The notes under the pieces are model-generated. The model saw nothing but the letters and a program-made list of their open reading frames with translations, made no database searches and was not told where the DNA came from. DNA of 64,000 bases from Chryseobacterium sp. SSA4.19 (GTDB lineage: Bacteria > Bacteroidota > Bacteroidia > Flavobacteriales > Weeksellaceae), in contig NZ_JAKVIP010000019.1 in NCBI RefSeq assembly GCF_022601875.1, positions 1-64,000 on the forward strand, written 5' to 3'. Of this stretch, positions 1 to 9,929 are shown piece after piece. Positions within the stretch are counted from its first letter, which is position 1; each line of letters begins with the position of its first letter. The translations under genes and the position numbers were made by a program.

Positions 1-16
1 CTTATTTTTGAAGAAA

Positions 17-50
17 GGCTCAGATTATAAAATCTAAGCCCTGACTTTTT
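17..50 (+). terminator. Possible terminator of a gene left of the window
   Basis: A 10-bp stem (17-26 with 31-40, one mismatch) with a 4-base loop is followed after five bases by a T run ending at 50. It could end a plus-strand gene lying outside the window. The rest of 1-220 has no ORF or recognisable element; the right arm motif AATCTAAGCC recurs at 209-218. Confidence 0.35.
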
Positions 51-220
51 AACTTACACACTTTGTGGGAGAGTGTCAACCGAATAAGTGAAATTGTGAG
101 GTTGGAAAAATTAACTGCAAGAAATTCTAAAGTTATGACAAGGGCCAATTAAATAGTGAAGTAAAGATTTATATTGATATCATTAACAGAAAAAACCTTT
201 TGTACAAGAATCTAAGCCAT

Positions 221-255
221 AAAAAACGGCCATTTCATCCTTGAAACAGCCGTTA
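221..255 (-). terminator. Intrinsic terminator of the suf operon
   Basis: Read on the minus strand, AACGGC pairs with GCCGTT and the stem continues, after a two-base mismatch, with TTTCA/TGAAA; it ends in a T run at 226-221. It sits 20 bases past the sufD stop and so closes the Fe-S assembly operon. Confidence 0.8.
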
Positions 256-275
256 TTTATTATCAACTATATAGG

Positions 276-1610
276 TTAAAATTCTATATCAACTTCCAGT
301 TTCTCAGCTAAGAGCTTTGAAATTTTTTCTTTTAGAGGTTCGATGTCAATGTTCTGCATCGCATCATTGGCAAAAGCATACAAAAGCAACGCCTGGGCTT
401 CTTTTTTAGAGATTCCTCTTGCCCTCAGATAAAATAAGGCATCTTCATTCAATTGACCTACCGTACAACCATGGGAACATTTTACATCATCAGCAAAAAT
501 TTCCAGTTGGGGTTTCGTATCAATAACAGCACCTTCACTTAATAAAACGTTGTTGTTCTGTTGATACGCATTGGTTTTCTGAGCCAATTGATCTACAAAG
601 ACTTTTCCGTTAAAAACTCCATGGGATTTTCCGCTGAAAATACCTTTATAGTTCTGATAGCTTTCACAGTTCGGGAAATTATGGTGAACTGCCGTATGGT
701 GGTCTACCAGCTGATCTTTTCCGATAATCGTAATTCCGTTCATAAATGAATTGATATTCGATCCGTTATGAATAAAATCCAGATTGTTCCTTACCAGCTT
801 ACCTCCGAAAGAAAATGTATTTACAGTGGTTAAACTGTCTTTTTCCTGTTTGGCAAAAGTGTTGTCGATAAGATATGAAGTATCATTGTCATTCTGTACT
901 TTATGCCAGTCTGCCTTTGCATTTGGATACGTGAAAATTTCTGTCACGGAATTGGTCAATACATAAGTGCTGTCAAAATTATGATGACTTTCGATAATTT
1001 CCACTTTAGAACCTTCCTCAGCAATAAGTAAGTTTCTTGTATTATAGAACGTGTTTTCTTCCTGGTTCTGAGAAATATAAAAAATATGGATCGGTTTTTC
1101 GATCACTACATTTTTAGGAACTTTCAGAAAAAAACCATATTTGCAGTATGCCTGGTTCAAATTTGTAAAAGCAGATTTATCTGAAGCAATCGTATTAAAA
1201 TAGGTGTCAAAAACGTCTCTGTGCTTTTCATCATTCAAGGCATAATTAAATGAAAGAAATTCAACATTTTCAATGGAAACCTTTGACAGCTCTTTGCGAA
1301 GCTTGCCGTTTACGAAAGTAATCCGGTCAAAGTTTTCTTCGCCCAGATGAAGCTGGTCCAGCTGCTCTTTGGTGATGTTATGATTTTCTGTAGGGAAAAA
1401 ATTATATTCCTTTTCAGTAATTTCCTTAAGGCCGGTATATTTGTATTCTTCGTCTTTTTTGGTTGGAAAACCTATGTTTTCAAATCTTTGCAGAGCCAAT
1501 TTTCGATCTTCATCCAAAAACCTATGACGAAGGCTCTCCAAAAAAGCATAATGGTTTTCTGTAATCTGTTCTTTTAATGCCATTACTGGTATATCTGTGG
1601 TTTGCACCAT
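276..1610 (-). CDS. sufD: Fe-S cluster assembly protein SufD
   Basis: SufD (444 aa) is the non-catalytic scaffold partner of SufB in the SufBC2D complex, which builds Fe-S clusters in the cytoplasm. The C-terminal half carries the SufB/SufD beta-helix core, including a KCSHGCTVG segment near residue 380 that corresponds to the conserved cluster-assembly histidine region. Length matches the family (about 420-450 aa). It is the last gene of the operon HesB-SufB-SufC-SufD, 89 bases after sufC and directly before a strong terminator. In many Flavobacteriia sufS follows here; in this window sufS is at 36.9 kb. The start at 1610 could alternatively be the Met nine codons further in. Identification is firm. 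Confidence 0.95.
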   Translation of the reverse strand: MVQTTDIPVMALKEQITENHYAFLESLRHRFLDEDRKLALQRFENIGFPTKKDEEYKYTGLKEITEKEYNFFPTENHNITKEQLDQLHLGEENFDRITFVNGKLRKELSKVSIENVEFLSFNYALNDEKHRDVFDTYFNTIASDKSAFTNLNQAYCKYGFFLKVPKNVVIEKPIHIFYISQNQEENTFYNTRNLLIAEEGSKVEIIESHHNFDSTYVLTNSVTEIFTYPNAKADWHKVQNDNDTSYLIDNTFAKQEKDSLTTVNTFSFGGKLVRNNLDFIHNGSNINSFMNGITIIGKDQLVDHHTAVHHNFPNCESYQNYKGIFSGKSHGVFNGKVFVDQLAQKTNAYQQNNNVLLSEGAVIDTKPQLEIFADDVKCSHGCTVGQLNEDALFYLRARGISKKEAQALLLYAFANDAMQNIDIEPLKEKISKLLAEKLEVDIEF

Positions 1611-1699
1611 TTTTTTCTTTTTATTAGGCTGAAATCGGTCATATCCGGGAATTTTTTAAGCAGCATTAAATATCTGCCTTTCATCCCTGAATCTTTTAA

Positions 1700-2443
1700 T
1701 TAATTTAAAAGCCAGTCGTATCCTTTTTCTTCCAACTCCAGTGCAAGGGACTTGTCACCGGTTTTGATGATTCTTCCGTTGGCTAAAACGTGTACAAAAT
1801 CAGGTTGAATATAGTTAAGCAATCTCTGATAATGGGTAATTAAAAGAACTGCGTTTCCTTCGCTTTTGAAAGCGTTTACACCATCTGCAACGATTCTTAA
1901 AGCGTCAATATCCAATCCCGAATCTGTTTCATCAAGAATAGCCAGCTTAGGATTCAGCATCATCATCTGGAAGATCTCGTTTCTTTTCTTTTCACCTCCT
2001 GAAAATCCTTCGTTAAGCGATCTTGAAAGGAAATCTTTTTTAATCCCTAATTGTTCAGATTTTTCACGGATCATCGCAAGCATTTCTTTTGCGGGCATAT
2101 CTTCCAATCCGTTGGCCTTCCTGTTTTCATTCAATGCCGCTTTTATAAAGTTGGTCACAGAAACACCCGGGATTTCTACCGGATACTGAAAAGAAAGGAA
2201 AATTCCTTTGTGCGCTCTTTCTTCCGGAGCGTCTTCAATGATATTTTCACCATCAAATATAATTTCACCTTCTGTTACTTCATAATCTTCTTTTCCGGCA
2301 ATGATGGAAGAGAGTGTAGATTTTCCGGCTCCATTCGGTCCCATAATGGCGTGAACTTCACCCGGCTTTATTTCAAGATTAATCCCTTTTAAGATTTGTG
2401 CGCCGTCTTCAATTCTGGCGTGTAGGTTTTTTATGTTTAACAT
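1700..2443 (-). CDS. sufC: Fe-S cluster assembly ATPase SufC
   Basis: SufC (247 aa) is the ABC-type ATPase that drives conformational change in the SufBC2D scaffold. Visible motifs are the Walker [10 protein letters not shown] at residues 35-43, the family-specific signature FSGGEKKR at 147-154, Walker [13 protein letters not shown] at 168-179, and the H-loop histidine near 204 in LLITHYQR. It lies between sufB and sufD with 156 bases to sufB, an unusually loose spacing for this operon, filled by AT-rich sequence without an ORF. No membrane segment is present, as expected for this soluble ABC ATPase. Confidence 0.97.
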   Translation of the reverse strand: MLNIKNLHARIEDGAQILKGINLEIKPGEVHAIMGPNGAGKSTLSSIIAGKEDYEVTEGEIIFDGENIIEDAPEERAHKGIFLSFQYPVEIPGVSVTNFIKAALNENRKANGLEDMPAKEMLAMIREKSEQLGIKKDFLSRSLNEGFSGGEKKRNEIFQMMMLNPKLAILDETDSGLDIDALRIVADGVNAFKSEGNAVLLITHYQRLLNYIQPDFVHVLANGRIIKTGDKSLALELEEKGYDWLLN

Positions 2444-2599
2444 AGTTTTGATATGATAATTTGGTAATGATTAAATCGAAATTATACTTACCTCTTTATA
2501 TTTTTTATTTGTCATTTCGAAAGAGAAATCTGTTTTAGATTTATCGTTCGTATTATTACGCTTAGAATGATAATTATACCTCATACTAAACTTTAAGAT

Positions 2600-4048
2600 C
2601 TATCCCACAGAACCTTCCAAAGAAATTTCAAGCAGTTTCTGAGCTTCAATAGCGAATTCCATAGGCAGCTTATTAAGAACCTCTTTGCTGAACCCGTTTA
2701 CAATCAAGGCAATAGCTCGTTCTGTATCGATGCCTCTCTGGTTACAGTAGAAAATCTGGTCTTCCCCGATTTTCGAAGTGGTCGCTTCATGTTCCAGCTG
2801 TGCTGTCGGATCTTTGATCTCAATATAAGGGAACGTATGAGCTCCGCATTCATTACCCATCAGCAGGGAGTCACATTGTGAGAAGTTTCTCGCTCCCTTG
2901 GCAGAAGGCATTACTTTTACCAAACCACGGTATGAATTCTGAGATTTTCCCGCAGAAATACCTTTTGAAATAATCGTTGATTTGGTATTTCTTCCGATAT
3001 GGATCATTTTTGTACCGGTATCGGCATACTGATAGTTATTGGTTACAGCAATAGAGTAGAACTCACCAATGGACCCATCACCTTTCAGGATACAGGAAGG
3101 ATATTTCCAGGTTACGGCAGAGCCTGTTTCAACCTGAGTCCAGGAGATCTTTGCTTTTCTTTCGCATAGCCCTCTTTTGGTTACAAAATTAAAAACCCCT
3201 CCTTTTCCTTCTTCATTCCCCGGATACCAGTTCTGTACGGTAGAATATTTAATTTCAGCATTATCCAGGGCGATCAGCTCAACTACTGCTGCGTGCAGCT
3301 GGTTTTCATCCCTTGATGGTGCCGTACATCCTTCCAGATAAGAAACATAGCTTCCTTCATCCGCAATTACAAGCGTTCTTTCAAACTGTCCTGTCCCGGC
3401 CTGATTGATACGGAAGTAAGTAGATAATTCCATCGGGCATCTTACGCCTTTCGGAATATAACAGAAGCTTCCGTCAGAAAACACAGCAGAATTAAGCGCT
3501 GCGTAAAAGTTATCACCTCTCGGAACAACCTTTCCAAGATGTTTTCTTACCAGATCCGGATGATTTTTAATAGCCTCGGAAATTGAACAAAAAATAATTC
3601 CTTTTTCTGCCAATGTATCCTGGAATGTTGTTTTTACAGAAACTGAGTCAATTACAATATCCACAGCTACCCCGGAAAGTCTTTTCTGTTCTTCGATGTT
3701 AATCCCTAATTTGGCAAAAGTAGCCAGTAGTTCAGGATCTACTTCATCAAGGCTTTCCAGCTCCGGTTTTGCTTTTGGTGCAGCATAATATCTGATGGCC
3801 TGAAAATCAGGCTTAGTATATTTGATATTTGCCCATTCCGGCTCTTCCATTTTCTTCCAGATTCTGAAAGACTCCAGACGCCAGTCTGTCATCCATTCCG
3901 GCTCTTCTTTTTTAGCAGAAATAGCACGGATAATATCTTCATTCAGACCGATTGGGAAATCTTCGTAATCGATTTTCGTTTCCCAGCCGAATTCGTATTT
4001 TTTATTTTCTAGATCGACCCTTAGATCGTCTTCAGTATATTTATTCAT
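2600..4048 (-). CDS. sufB: Fe-S cluster assembly protein SufB
   Basis: SufB (482 aa) is the main scaffold on which the nascent cluster is built, receiving sulfur from the SufS cysteine desulfurase. The length and the run of conserved family segments (for example [20 protein letters not shown], and the [13 protein letters not shown] segment toward the C-terminus) are typical. It follows the HesB/SufA-like gene by 66 bases on the same strand, consistent with one transcript from the promoter near 4480. Nothing is broken or missing. Confidence 0.97.
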   Translation of the reverse strand: MNKYTEDDLRVDLENKKYEFGWETKIDYEDFPIGLNEDIIRAISAKKEEPEWMTDWRLESFRIWKKMEEPEWANIKYTKPDFQAIRYYAAPKAKPELESLDEVDPELLATFAKLGINIEEQKRLSGVAVDIVIDSVSVKTTFQDTLAEKGIIFCSISEAIKNHPDLVRKHLGKVVPRGDNFYAALNSAVFSDGSFCYIPKGVRCPMELSTYFRINQAGTGQFERTLVIADEGSYVSYLEGCTAPSRDENQLHAAVVELIALDNAEIKYSTVQNWYPGNEEGKGGVFNFVTKRGLCERKAKISWTQVETGSAVTWKYPSCILKGDGSIGEFYSIAVTNNYQYADTGTKMIHIGRNTKSTIISKGISAGKSQNSYRGLVKVMPSAKGARNFSQCDSLLMGNECGAHTFPYIEIKDPTAQLEHEATTSKIGEDQIFYCNQRGIDTERAIALIVNGFSKEVLNKLPMEFAIEAQKLLEISLEGSVG

Positions 4049-4114
4049 TTTTGTAGATTATAGAGCTCAGGGATTAGTCCTGCGAGACGCTGAATGCTAA
4101 CTTCTGATTTCTAA

Positions 4115-4444
4115 TTATAAGGAAAAGCTTTCTCCGCACCCGCAAGTTCGTGATGCATTCGGATTATTAAAAACAAATCCTTTTCCATTTAAGCCTCCTG
4201 AATACTCAAGAACGGTTCCTGCGAGATAAAGGATTGATTTTTTATCGATAACAATTTTAATGTTATTGTCTTCAAAAATTTGATCTGTATCTGTTTTTTG
4301 GTTGTCAAACTTCAAAACATATTCTAAACCAGAACATCCTCCGCTTTTTACGCCCACTCTTATATAATCTTCAACTGCGTTAAAGCCCTCTTCTGTCATC
4401 AGCTGGATGGCTTTTGCTTTTGCTTGATCTGATACTTTTATCAT
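4115..4444 (-). CDS. HesB/IscA/SufA-family Fe-S carrier
   Basis: A 109-aa A-type carrier that accepts Fe-S clusters from the SufBCD scaffold and passes them to apo-proteins. The three diagnostic cysteines are present: C37 in SGGCSGLEY and C101/C103 in the C-terminal CGCGESF. It is the first gene of the suf operon, preceded by a TAnnTTTG promoter element at 4480-4473. It could be named sufA or erpA; the sequence alone does not separate these, so no symbol is given. Confidence 0.93.
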   Translation of the reverse strand: MIKVSDQAKAKAIQLMTEEGFNAVEDYIRVGVKSGGCSGLEYVLKFDNQKTDTDQIFEDNNIKIVIDKKSILYLAGTVLEYSGGLNGKGFVFNNPNASRTCGCGESFSL

Positions 4445-4472
4445 TGTATTTATTTAGAATGATTTAATAGTG

Positions 4473-4480
4473 CAAAAATA
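4473..4480 (-). promoter_or_regulatory. Bacteroidota -7 box of the suf operon
   Basis: TATTTTTG on the minus strand matches the TAnnTTTG -7 consensus, 28 bases upstream of the first suf gene. I found no TTG at the usual 17-23 base spacing, so the -33 element is weak or unconventional. Confidence 0.55.
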
Positions 4481-4544
4481 CGAACAATAATTAGTATATA
4501 AAAATTAGCAATTTTATTTTATCAATTTTTATGATTGATGGCTT

Positions 4545-4552
4545 TAACTTTG
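4545..4552 (+). promoter_or_regulatory. -7 box upstream of GLPGLI gene
   Basis: TAACTTTG fits TAnnTTTG, 38 bases before the start at 4591. No well-spaced -33 TTG is visible. It is divergent from the suf promoter 65 bases away. Confidence 0.5.
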
Positions 4553-4590
4553 CTGGCATTTCAAAATCAAAACCATAAATCAGCCACATA

Positions 4591-5412
4591 ATGAAAAAAT
4601 TAAGCATGCTTGTTTTCATATTGTTTTTGCAGACCGTTTTTGCACAAACCAATAGATTTGTCTATCAGGTTACAATGAAACCAGACGCTTCCGATAAAAA
4701 TGATGTCAAAACTGAAAATGCATACCTGGATATTTCTCCGGAAAAATCGTTGTTTTATTCAGAGAACAGGATTAAAAGAGACTCTATTATGCAGGCTAAC
4801 TTCCGGAGTGGTGGTGCAAGAGGATTTAACAGGGAACAAATGGAAGGCTTAAGGTCCAATATAAATTACACGATTGAAAAAGATAAAGCCAGTCAGAAAA
4901 CCTCTTTCAAAGACAGGATTGGCAGAGATTTTTACCTTTACGAGGAAGACAGGCCGATTAACTGGAAAATTACTTCTGAAACGAGGAAAATAGGAGAGTA
5001 CAAGGTACAAAAAGCCGAAACTGACTTTGGAGGCAGAAAATGGACGGCCTGGTTTACTACCGACCTGCCTTATCCTGACGGACCTTATAAATTTAACGGG
5101 CTTCCGGGACTTATCGTGAAAGTGGAAGATGATAAAGGGGAATACTCCTTTGACCTGATGAAAAATTATAAAATTGCAGAACTTCCTGCCTTAAACCAAT
5201 TCGGGAATACGGTTAAAGTAAAACGTATAGATTATCTGAAACAACAGAAAAAGTTCATGGAAGATCCTATGGCTTTTATGTCTCAGGGTGGCGGACCAAC
5301 ACCTCCAATGAGAATGGGCGGAAATGCAAATCCTGCCGATATGAGAAAACGTATGGAAGAGCGGATAAAAGATGAAGCAAAGAAAAACAGCAATCCTATT
5401 GAATTGCCGTAA
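4591..5412 (+). CDS. GLPGLI family secreted protein
   Basis: A 273-aa protein with an N-terminal signal peptide ending near FAQ (residues 1-19) and the family-defining motif, here FNGLPGLIVKVED, around residue 170. GLPGLI proteins are a Bacteroidota family of exported proteins of unknown function; some sit beside TonB-dependent or metal-uptake genes, but no such neighbour exists here. The C-terminal half contains a Met/Gly/Pro-rich stretch and the protein ends with SNPIELP, similar to the end of the second GLPGLI protein of this window (11916-12785). It is a single-gene unit with its own promoter element and terminator. Confidence 0.9.
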   Translation: MKKLSMLVFILFLQTVFAQTNRFVYQVTMKPDASDKNDVKTENAYLDISPEKSLFYSENRIKRDSIMQANFRSGGARGFNREQMEGLRSNINYTIEKDKASQKTSFKDRIGRDFYLYEEDRPINWKITSETRKIGEYKVQKAETDFGGRKWTAWFTTDLPYPDGPYKFNGLPGLIVKVEDDKGEYSFDLMKNYKIAELPALNQFGNTVKVKRIDYLKQQKKFMEDPMAFMSQGGGPTPPMRMGGNANPADMRKRMEERIKDEAKKNSNPIELP

Positions 5413-5417
5413 AATAA

Positions 5418-5452
5418 AATCCCTGAAGAAATTTCTCCAGGGATTATTTTTT
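5418..5452. terminator. Bidirectional terminator between GLPGLI and metallopeptidase genes
   Basis: AATCCCTG (5418-5425) pairs with CAGGGATT (5438-5445). T-rich tails exist on both strands, so it can end the plus-strand GLPGLI gene and the convergent minus-strand metallopeptidase. Confidence 0.8.
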
Positions 5453-5465
5453 ATAAAAGGTAACC

Positions 5466-6317
5466 CTATTTCAAAAGCTGATTAAAGGTATCCCCTTGTC
5501 TGATGTCTCCTGTATTGTAACCTTTCATGAACCATTCTTTACGCTGGGCAGATGAACCATGGGTAAAACTTTCCTGATTCACATATCCCTGAGATCTTTT
5601 CTGGATATTGTCATCGCCTACTGCTTCTGCAGCACTGATGGCTGCATCAATATCTCCGGGTTCCAGAATTTTCTCTCTTGCATCGGTCTGCTTGGCCCAG
5701 ACTCCGGCATAGAAATCCGCCTGAAGCTCTGTGGCTACGGAAACCCGGTTCATTTCTTCTTCGGAATATTGTCCGCTTCGCCTTAATTCATCAACTTTCT
5801 GCGTGGTTCCTATAAGTGTCTGGACGTGATGACCGATTTCATGTGCCATTACATAGGCAATGGTAAATTCACTAACCTGCGCCCCGAATTGTGTCTGAAG
5901 TTCTTTAAAAAAGCTCATGTCCATGTATACTGATTGGTCTGCCGGACAGTAAAACGGACCCATTGCTGCTTGTGCTGTGCCGCAGCCAGACTGCGTGGTA
6001 TTTTCAAACAGAATTACCTTTGCCGGCTGATACTGCATTCCGTTATCTGCAAAAATCTTGGTCCATGTTTCTTCATTTTCAGCCGTAACCATTTGTACGA
6101 ATTCCCTTATTTTAAGCTCTTTTTCACTGAGTTGTCTTTGTTCGGTTCTTGGTGAGCCTGAACCAGATCCTGAAGATAGGATAGCTGAAGGATCACCTCC
6201 AAGAAAAAATACAATGGCTGCAATAATAAGGGTCCCAAGTCCACCTCCTACAACGGCTCCGCCACCAAGTCCGCGGCGGTCTTCTACATTGCCACTTCTA
6301 TCGTCTGTCCATCTCAT
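5466..6317 (-). CDS. Neutral zinc metallopeptidase (YpfJ/KPN_02809-like)
   Basis: A 283-aa membrane-anchored putative metallopeptidase. A short N-terminal region with charged residues and a Gly-rich stretch precedes one hydrophobic segment at about 24-40; a Ser/Gly linker follows. The zinc site HEIGHH is at residues 159-164, and the SGCGTAQAAMGPFYCP segment at 110-124 is characteristic of the family. Substrates of this family are not established. The gene converges with the GLPGLI gene and shares its terminator; LTA-synthase-like sulfatase lies upstream on the same strand, 73 bases away. No upstream promoter consensus was evident. Confidence 0.9.
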   Translation of the reverse strand: MRWTDDRSGNVEDRRGLGGGAVVGGGLGTLIIAAIVFFLGGDPSAILSSGSGSGSPRTEQRQLSEKELKIREFVQMVTAENEETWTKIFADNGMQYQPAKVILFENTTQSGCGTAQAAMGPFYCPADQSVYMDMSFFKELQTQFGAQVSEFTIAYVMAHEIGHHVQTLIGTTQKVDELRRSGQYSEEEMNRVSVATELQADFYAGVWAKQTDAREKILEPGDIDAAISAAEAVGDDNIQKRSQGYVNQESFTHGSSAQRKEWFMKGYNTGDIRQGDTFNQLLK

Positions 6318-6390
6318 AGTTTGTTATTTATGTAAATTTAAAAATTTAAAATAGATAATCTATGAATGGATGATAATTTTTATTACTAAA

Positions 6391-8475
6391 TTACCGGTTA
6401 AGTTGATTTTTTTTCAGCCAGAACGATGTTGACTGATATGCAGAAACCGTTTCTTCAATAAGTTTTCTATTCTGGTCAGCTTTTTTCAGGGGAGCCTCAT
6501 CAAAATAGATGTTGAATACAGGGTTCAGCTTATTTTTTTGCTGTGACAAAGCATATTGCTTCACTTTTCTGACCGGAGAAACTACTGTTAGATAATTATC
6601 TTTTATCAATCCCAGGTCTTCATAAGTGGCAATATATGCTTTAGGCTGGAATTCTTTTATGAGTACATCCTGTCCTAAAAATTTAGATTGATAATTAAAA
6701 TGTAATAATCCTAAAAGAGTCGGCATGACATCAATCTGCGACATGGTTTCTGTAAACTGCTGAGGCTCGATAAAACCTTCTGAGAAAATCATAGCAGGGA
6801 TTCTGTATTTGTCTAATGGAAGCTCAGTGTCCCCCGCACTTGAAGCGCAATGATCGGCAATAATCACAAATACGGTATTTTTATACCAGTTCTGTCTTTT
6901 TGCCATTTCAAAAAACTTCCGCAATGCATAATCTGTATATTTTACACCGCCTTCACGTGATTTTGCATCTCCGGGAATATCAACTTTCCCGTTAGGGTAG
7001 GTGAAAGGACGGTGATTGGAAACCGTCATCCAGTGATTGAAAAAGGGTTTTCCTGATCGGTTCTCCTGATTCATGGTCTGAATTGCTTTTTTAGCCATAT
7101 CTTCATCTGCAACGCCCCAGACATTTGCAAAGGTAATTTCTTCAGGCTTAAAGTTATTGCGGTCAACAATTCCATAACCATTTCCGGCAAAGAAATCCTG
7201 CATATTGTCAAAATAGCTGTAACCGCCGTATAAGAATTTTACATCATATCCCTTGGATCTGAAAATGCTTCCTGTTGTGAATTTATTTTTATTATTTTCT
7301 CTCTTAATAATGCTTTCCCCTGCAGTGGGAGGAATACAAAGCGTCAATGCCTCCAGGCCGCGGACGGTCCGGTTTCCTGTCGCATAAAGGTTGGTAAACA
7401 TCAGGGAACGGTCTGCCAGGCTGTCCAGAAAAGGGGTGAGTTTTTCCGTATTTCCATAATGTTGCATAAAATCTGCAGAAAGACTTTCAATAGAAATTAA
7501 GACAACATTTTTCTTTAATTCAGGTTGATCTGAAGTGATCAGTCTCTTTAATACAGGTTGAGAAAACTGCCTTAGGAAAGTTTTTTCCGCCAGCTTTTCA
7601 TTTATTTTAGGATAAAACTGGAAATAATCTAATTCGTTATGGGTGAATGCCCAATAAAATTTGGGTAACCCGTTGGCCTGGATTTCTTCTTCAAAAACAG
7701 TAGAGGCTGTTATCTTTGTCGTGAGCTGCAAGCCGAATACACTGATTCCTACTAAAATAAAAAATGACCCAAGTAAAATAAATTTTTGTTTCAGATTCGG
7801 AAGCGCCAGCAGTTCAGGTTTTGTTTTTTTATAAATAAAAAGAGTAACTGAAGCGGCGATGGCAAAAATAATCAGGAATAACGGCACAACAGGGTAACTT
7901 TCCATAATATTGCCAATCACTTCATTGGTGTAGATAAGGTAATCTACTGCAATAAAGTTGTATCTCAATCCGAATTCACTGTAGAAGAAATACTCACTTA
8001 CGGCATTAAAAACGATCAGCACAACATATAAAAAAAGGGTGATGAAATATAATATATTCCTAATCCTGGGCCTTTTTTCCGGTAAAAAAAACATCAGCCC
8101 GAAGAAAAGGATTTTTAAGCCGATAAAAGCTAATGCTATTTCTGCGATAGAACCGCCATATTGTTTGAAAATATTATTCGGGATAAGAAGGATATATAAA
8201 AAAAGAACAGCCAGTAATCCGATAATTATCTGGCCATAAGGCTTTTGATATTTTGAATTGGATAAAAACAAAAAATAAAGTGCCAGAAAGGGACATGTTA
8301 AAATAAAGACAAAACAGTCGTTTATAAAACCTACTGATAAGATTTTTAATATTTCAAGAATCCCGAAGCTTGCTGTTGTAATAGGATTAAATAAAAATAC
8401 AATTCTTAAAATTAAAGAAACGGCAAGGTAAAAAATACCTAAATATAAAAAAGGTTTTATTTTCTGCAGAAACAT
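6391..8475 (-). CDS. LTA synthase family sulfatase-type membrane enzyme
   Basis: A 694-aa protein with about five to six N-terminal transmembrane helices (to roughly residue 260) and a periplasmic alkaline-phosphatase-superfamily sulfatase domain. The probable nucleophile is T370 in NRTVRGLEA, and the metal-binding ADH of IIADHCASS is near residue 545. Relatives include LtaS, OpgB and phosphoethanolamine transferases. A Gram-negative bacterium has no lipoteichoic acid, so the true substrate (envelope glycan or lipid modification) is unknown. It is preceded by a well-formed promoter at 8531-8502. Confidence 0.85.
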   Translation of the reverse strand: MFLQKIKPFLYLGIFYLAVSLILRIVFLFNPITTASFGILEILKILSVGFINDCFVFILTCPFLALYFLFLSNSKYQKPYGQIIIGLLAVLFLYILLIPNNIFKQYGGSIAEIALAFIGLKILFFGLMFFLPEKRPRIRNILYFITLFLYVVLIVFNAVSEYFFYSEFGLRYNFIAVDYLIYTNEVIGNIMESYPVVPLFLIIFAIAASVTLFIYKKTKPELLALPNLKQKFILLGSFFILVGISVFGLQLTTKITASTVFEEEIQANGLPKFYWAFTHNELDYFQFYPKINEKLAEKTFLRQFSQPVLKRLITSDQPELKKNVVLISIESLSADFMQHYGNTEKLTPFLDSLADRSLMFTNLYATGNRTVRGLEALTLCIPPTAGESIIKRENNKNKFTTGSIFRSKGYDVKFLYGGYSYFDNMQDFFAGNGYGIVDRNNFKPEEITFANVWGVADEDMAKKAIQTMNQENRSGKPFFNHWMTVSNHRPFTYPNGKVDIPGDAKSREGGVKYTDYALRKFFEMAKRQNWYKNTVFVIIADHCASSAGDTELPLDKYRIPAMIFSEGFIEPQQFTETMSQIDVMPTLLGLLHFNYQSKFLGQDVLIKEFQPKAYIATYEDLGLIKDNYLTVVSPVRKVKQYALSQQKNKLNPVFNIYFDEAPLKKADQNRKLIEETVSAYQSTSFWLKKNQLNR

Positions 8476-8501
8476 AAGATTAACAGACTATTAAATTTCT
8501 G

Positions 8502-8531
8502 CAAATATAGTTTTTGTACAGAATTCTTCAA
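8502..8531 (-). promoter_or_regulatory. Promoter of the LTA-synthase-like gene
   Basis: On the minus strand TTG (8531-8529), a 19-base spacer and TATATTTG (8509-8502) match TTG-N(17-23)-TAnnTTTG, 26 bases before the start codon. Confidence 0.7.
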
Positions 8532-8626
8532 TATAAAATCCTAAAATACCACATTATTTAGAAATTTTATAAATATTTAAAAAAATATTAAAAGTCTAAA
8601 AAGAGATCAAATTCATTTTGAAAATG

Positions 8627-8655
8627 AAAAAGAGCTATAAATTTTATAGCTCTTT
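8627..8655 (-). terminator. Terminator after ribH
   Basis: A perfect 13-bp inverted repeat (8629-8641 with 8643-8655) whose minus-strand reading ends in T-rich sequence; it lies 22 bases past the ribH stop. Confidence 0.8.
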
Positions 8656-8677
8656 GATTTATATAGATCCGGTCAAA

Positions 8678-9196
8678 TTATGAATGCCCGAAGCCGATAT
8701 TCCCCTTTTTATCAGATAAACTTTTTTTGAAGCTGATCATTCTTAAAGCTGTTACGGCTGCTTCCACACCTTTATTGCCAAAGTCTCCGCCGCTTCTTGC
8801 GATTGACTGTTCTTTAGTATCATCTGTCAGAACACAAAAAATAGTAGGAGTATCTGTTAAAATATTACAATCTTTTATTCCCTGGGCAACTGCAGAACAA
8901 ACATACTCGAAATGAGGCGTTTCTCCACGTATTACACATCCGATCGAGATAACTGCGTCGTATTTGCGTTCTTTACAAAGCTGCATGCTGGCATAATTCA
9001 GTTCAAAAGCTCCGGGAACCGGAAAAAGTTTAATGTTCTCAGATTTTACACCTTCTTTTTGAAGGATTTCCACTGCTGCATCACGAAGATTATACGTTAC
9101 AAAATCATTCCACTCAGAAAAAACAATGCCGATTGAAAATTCATCGGCATTGGTTATATGAAGTGGCTTGTAATCAGAAAGATTAACTGTTGCCAT
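8678..9196 (-). CDS. ribH: 6,7-dimethyl-8-ribityllumazine synthase
   Basis: RibH (172 aa) condenses 5-amino-6-ribitylamino-uracil with 3,4-dihydroxy-2-butanone 4-phosphate in the penultimate step of riboflavin synthesis. Diagnostic segments are FPVPGAFELNYA, the active-site region CVIRGETPHFEYVC, and VLTDDTKEQSIARSG. The length is slightly above the usual 155-160 aa because of short extensions at both ends. It starts 3 bases after the stop of the TPR protein, so the two are co-transcribed. No other rib gene or FMN riboswitch is nearby. Confidence 0.96.
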   Translation of the reverse strand: MATVNLSDYKPLHITNADEFSIGIVFSEWNDFVTYNLRDAAVEILQKEGVKSENIKLFPVPGAFELNYASMQLCKERKYDAVISIGCVIRGETPHFEYVCSAVAQGIKDCNILTDTPTIFCVLTDDTKEQSIARSGGDFGNKGVEAAVTALRMISFKKSLSDKKGNIGFGHS

Positions 9197-9199
9197 TAT

Positions 9200-9907
9200 T
9201 TAGTAATATTTAGTCATTTCAATGTAAGAATCGGACATTCCGTTGTCATAATCCTGGTATTTTTCGTCAATAGCAGAAAAATATTTCTTAGCATCTGCTT
9301 TTTTATTTAATCCTAAAGCCAGGATGCCTGCTTTTCTTGTAAAATAATAGGTAGTGTAAGGGTCATCAGAAGCTGAAGCTGCTTTGTCTAACAGCTGTAA
9401 AGCATCGTCATTTTTATTAAGCCCGGATTGCGAGTCTGCCATAGCTCCAAATTTCATGGCCATCATCGTCTTGTTATCAGACGAAAACTTATCTAAAAGA
9501 TCATATGCCTCCTGGAATTTCCCTTCTTTAAATTTTAAAATTCCTGCATTGTAAGCTGAAAGTTTACCGATATTAGTTGCGGAATATTCGTTATAAGTTC
9601 CTAAGAAACCGGGGTTTGCAGCAGATTTACCTCCCAACGCTTCTTTCTCTTTGCCTTCAGCAAGATTTTTCTGAGCAGCCAGAAAACTTTTTACAGCTTC
9701 AGCGTTTTTAGGAGCTACAACGAACTGTTTGTAACCGAAGAATCCCAGAACGCCTAAAATCAGCACTCCAAAAACAATACCTAATGGTTTTGAATATTTC
9801 TCAAGGAATCTTTCTGTGTTTAAAGCCTCTCTGTCAAGATCTTTAAAAAACTCCACTGTTTCTTTACCTTCTTGCTCGTTATGAGCATTCTTTGTAAGTT
9901 TTGCCAT
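9200..9907 (-). CDS. YfgM-like tetratricopeptide membrane protein
   Basis: A 235-aa protein with a cytoplasmic N-terminal tail of about 40 residues, one transmembrane helix (about 42-65) and a periplasmic C-terminal region with degenerate TPR helices (for example YNAGILKFKEGKFQEAYDLL). The topology matches YfgM/tetratricopeptide-like anchored proteins, which work with periplasmic chaperones in other bacteria; that role is only inferred here. Its promoter at 9959-9930 drives it together with ribH. Confidence 0.8.
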   Translation of the reverse strand: MAKLTKNAHNEQEGKETVEFFKDLDREALNTERFLEKYSKPLGIVFGVLILGVLGFFGYKQFVVAPKNAEAVKSFLAAQKNLAEGKEKEALGGKSAANPGFLGTYNEYSATNIGKLSAYNAGILKFKEGKFQEAYDLLDKFSSDNKTMMAMKFGAMADSQSGLNKNDDALQLLDKAASASDDPYTTYYFTRKAGILALGLNKKADAKKYFSAIDEKYQDYDNGMSDSYIEMTKYY

Positions 9908-9929
9908 AAATTTATTAAAAATTGAAATG

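Noticed and set aside
2444..2599. Possible small gene between sufC and sufB
   Set aside because: AT-rich, no ORF of useful length; it contains at most a degenerate fragment of the GTCATTTCG-type repeat.
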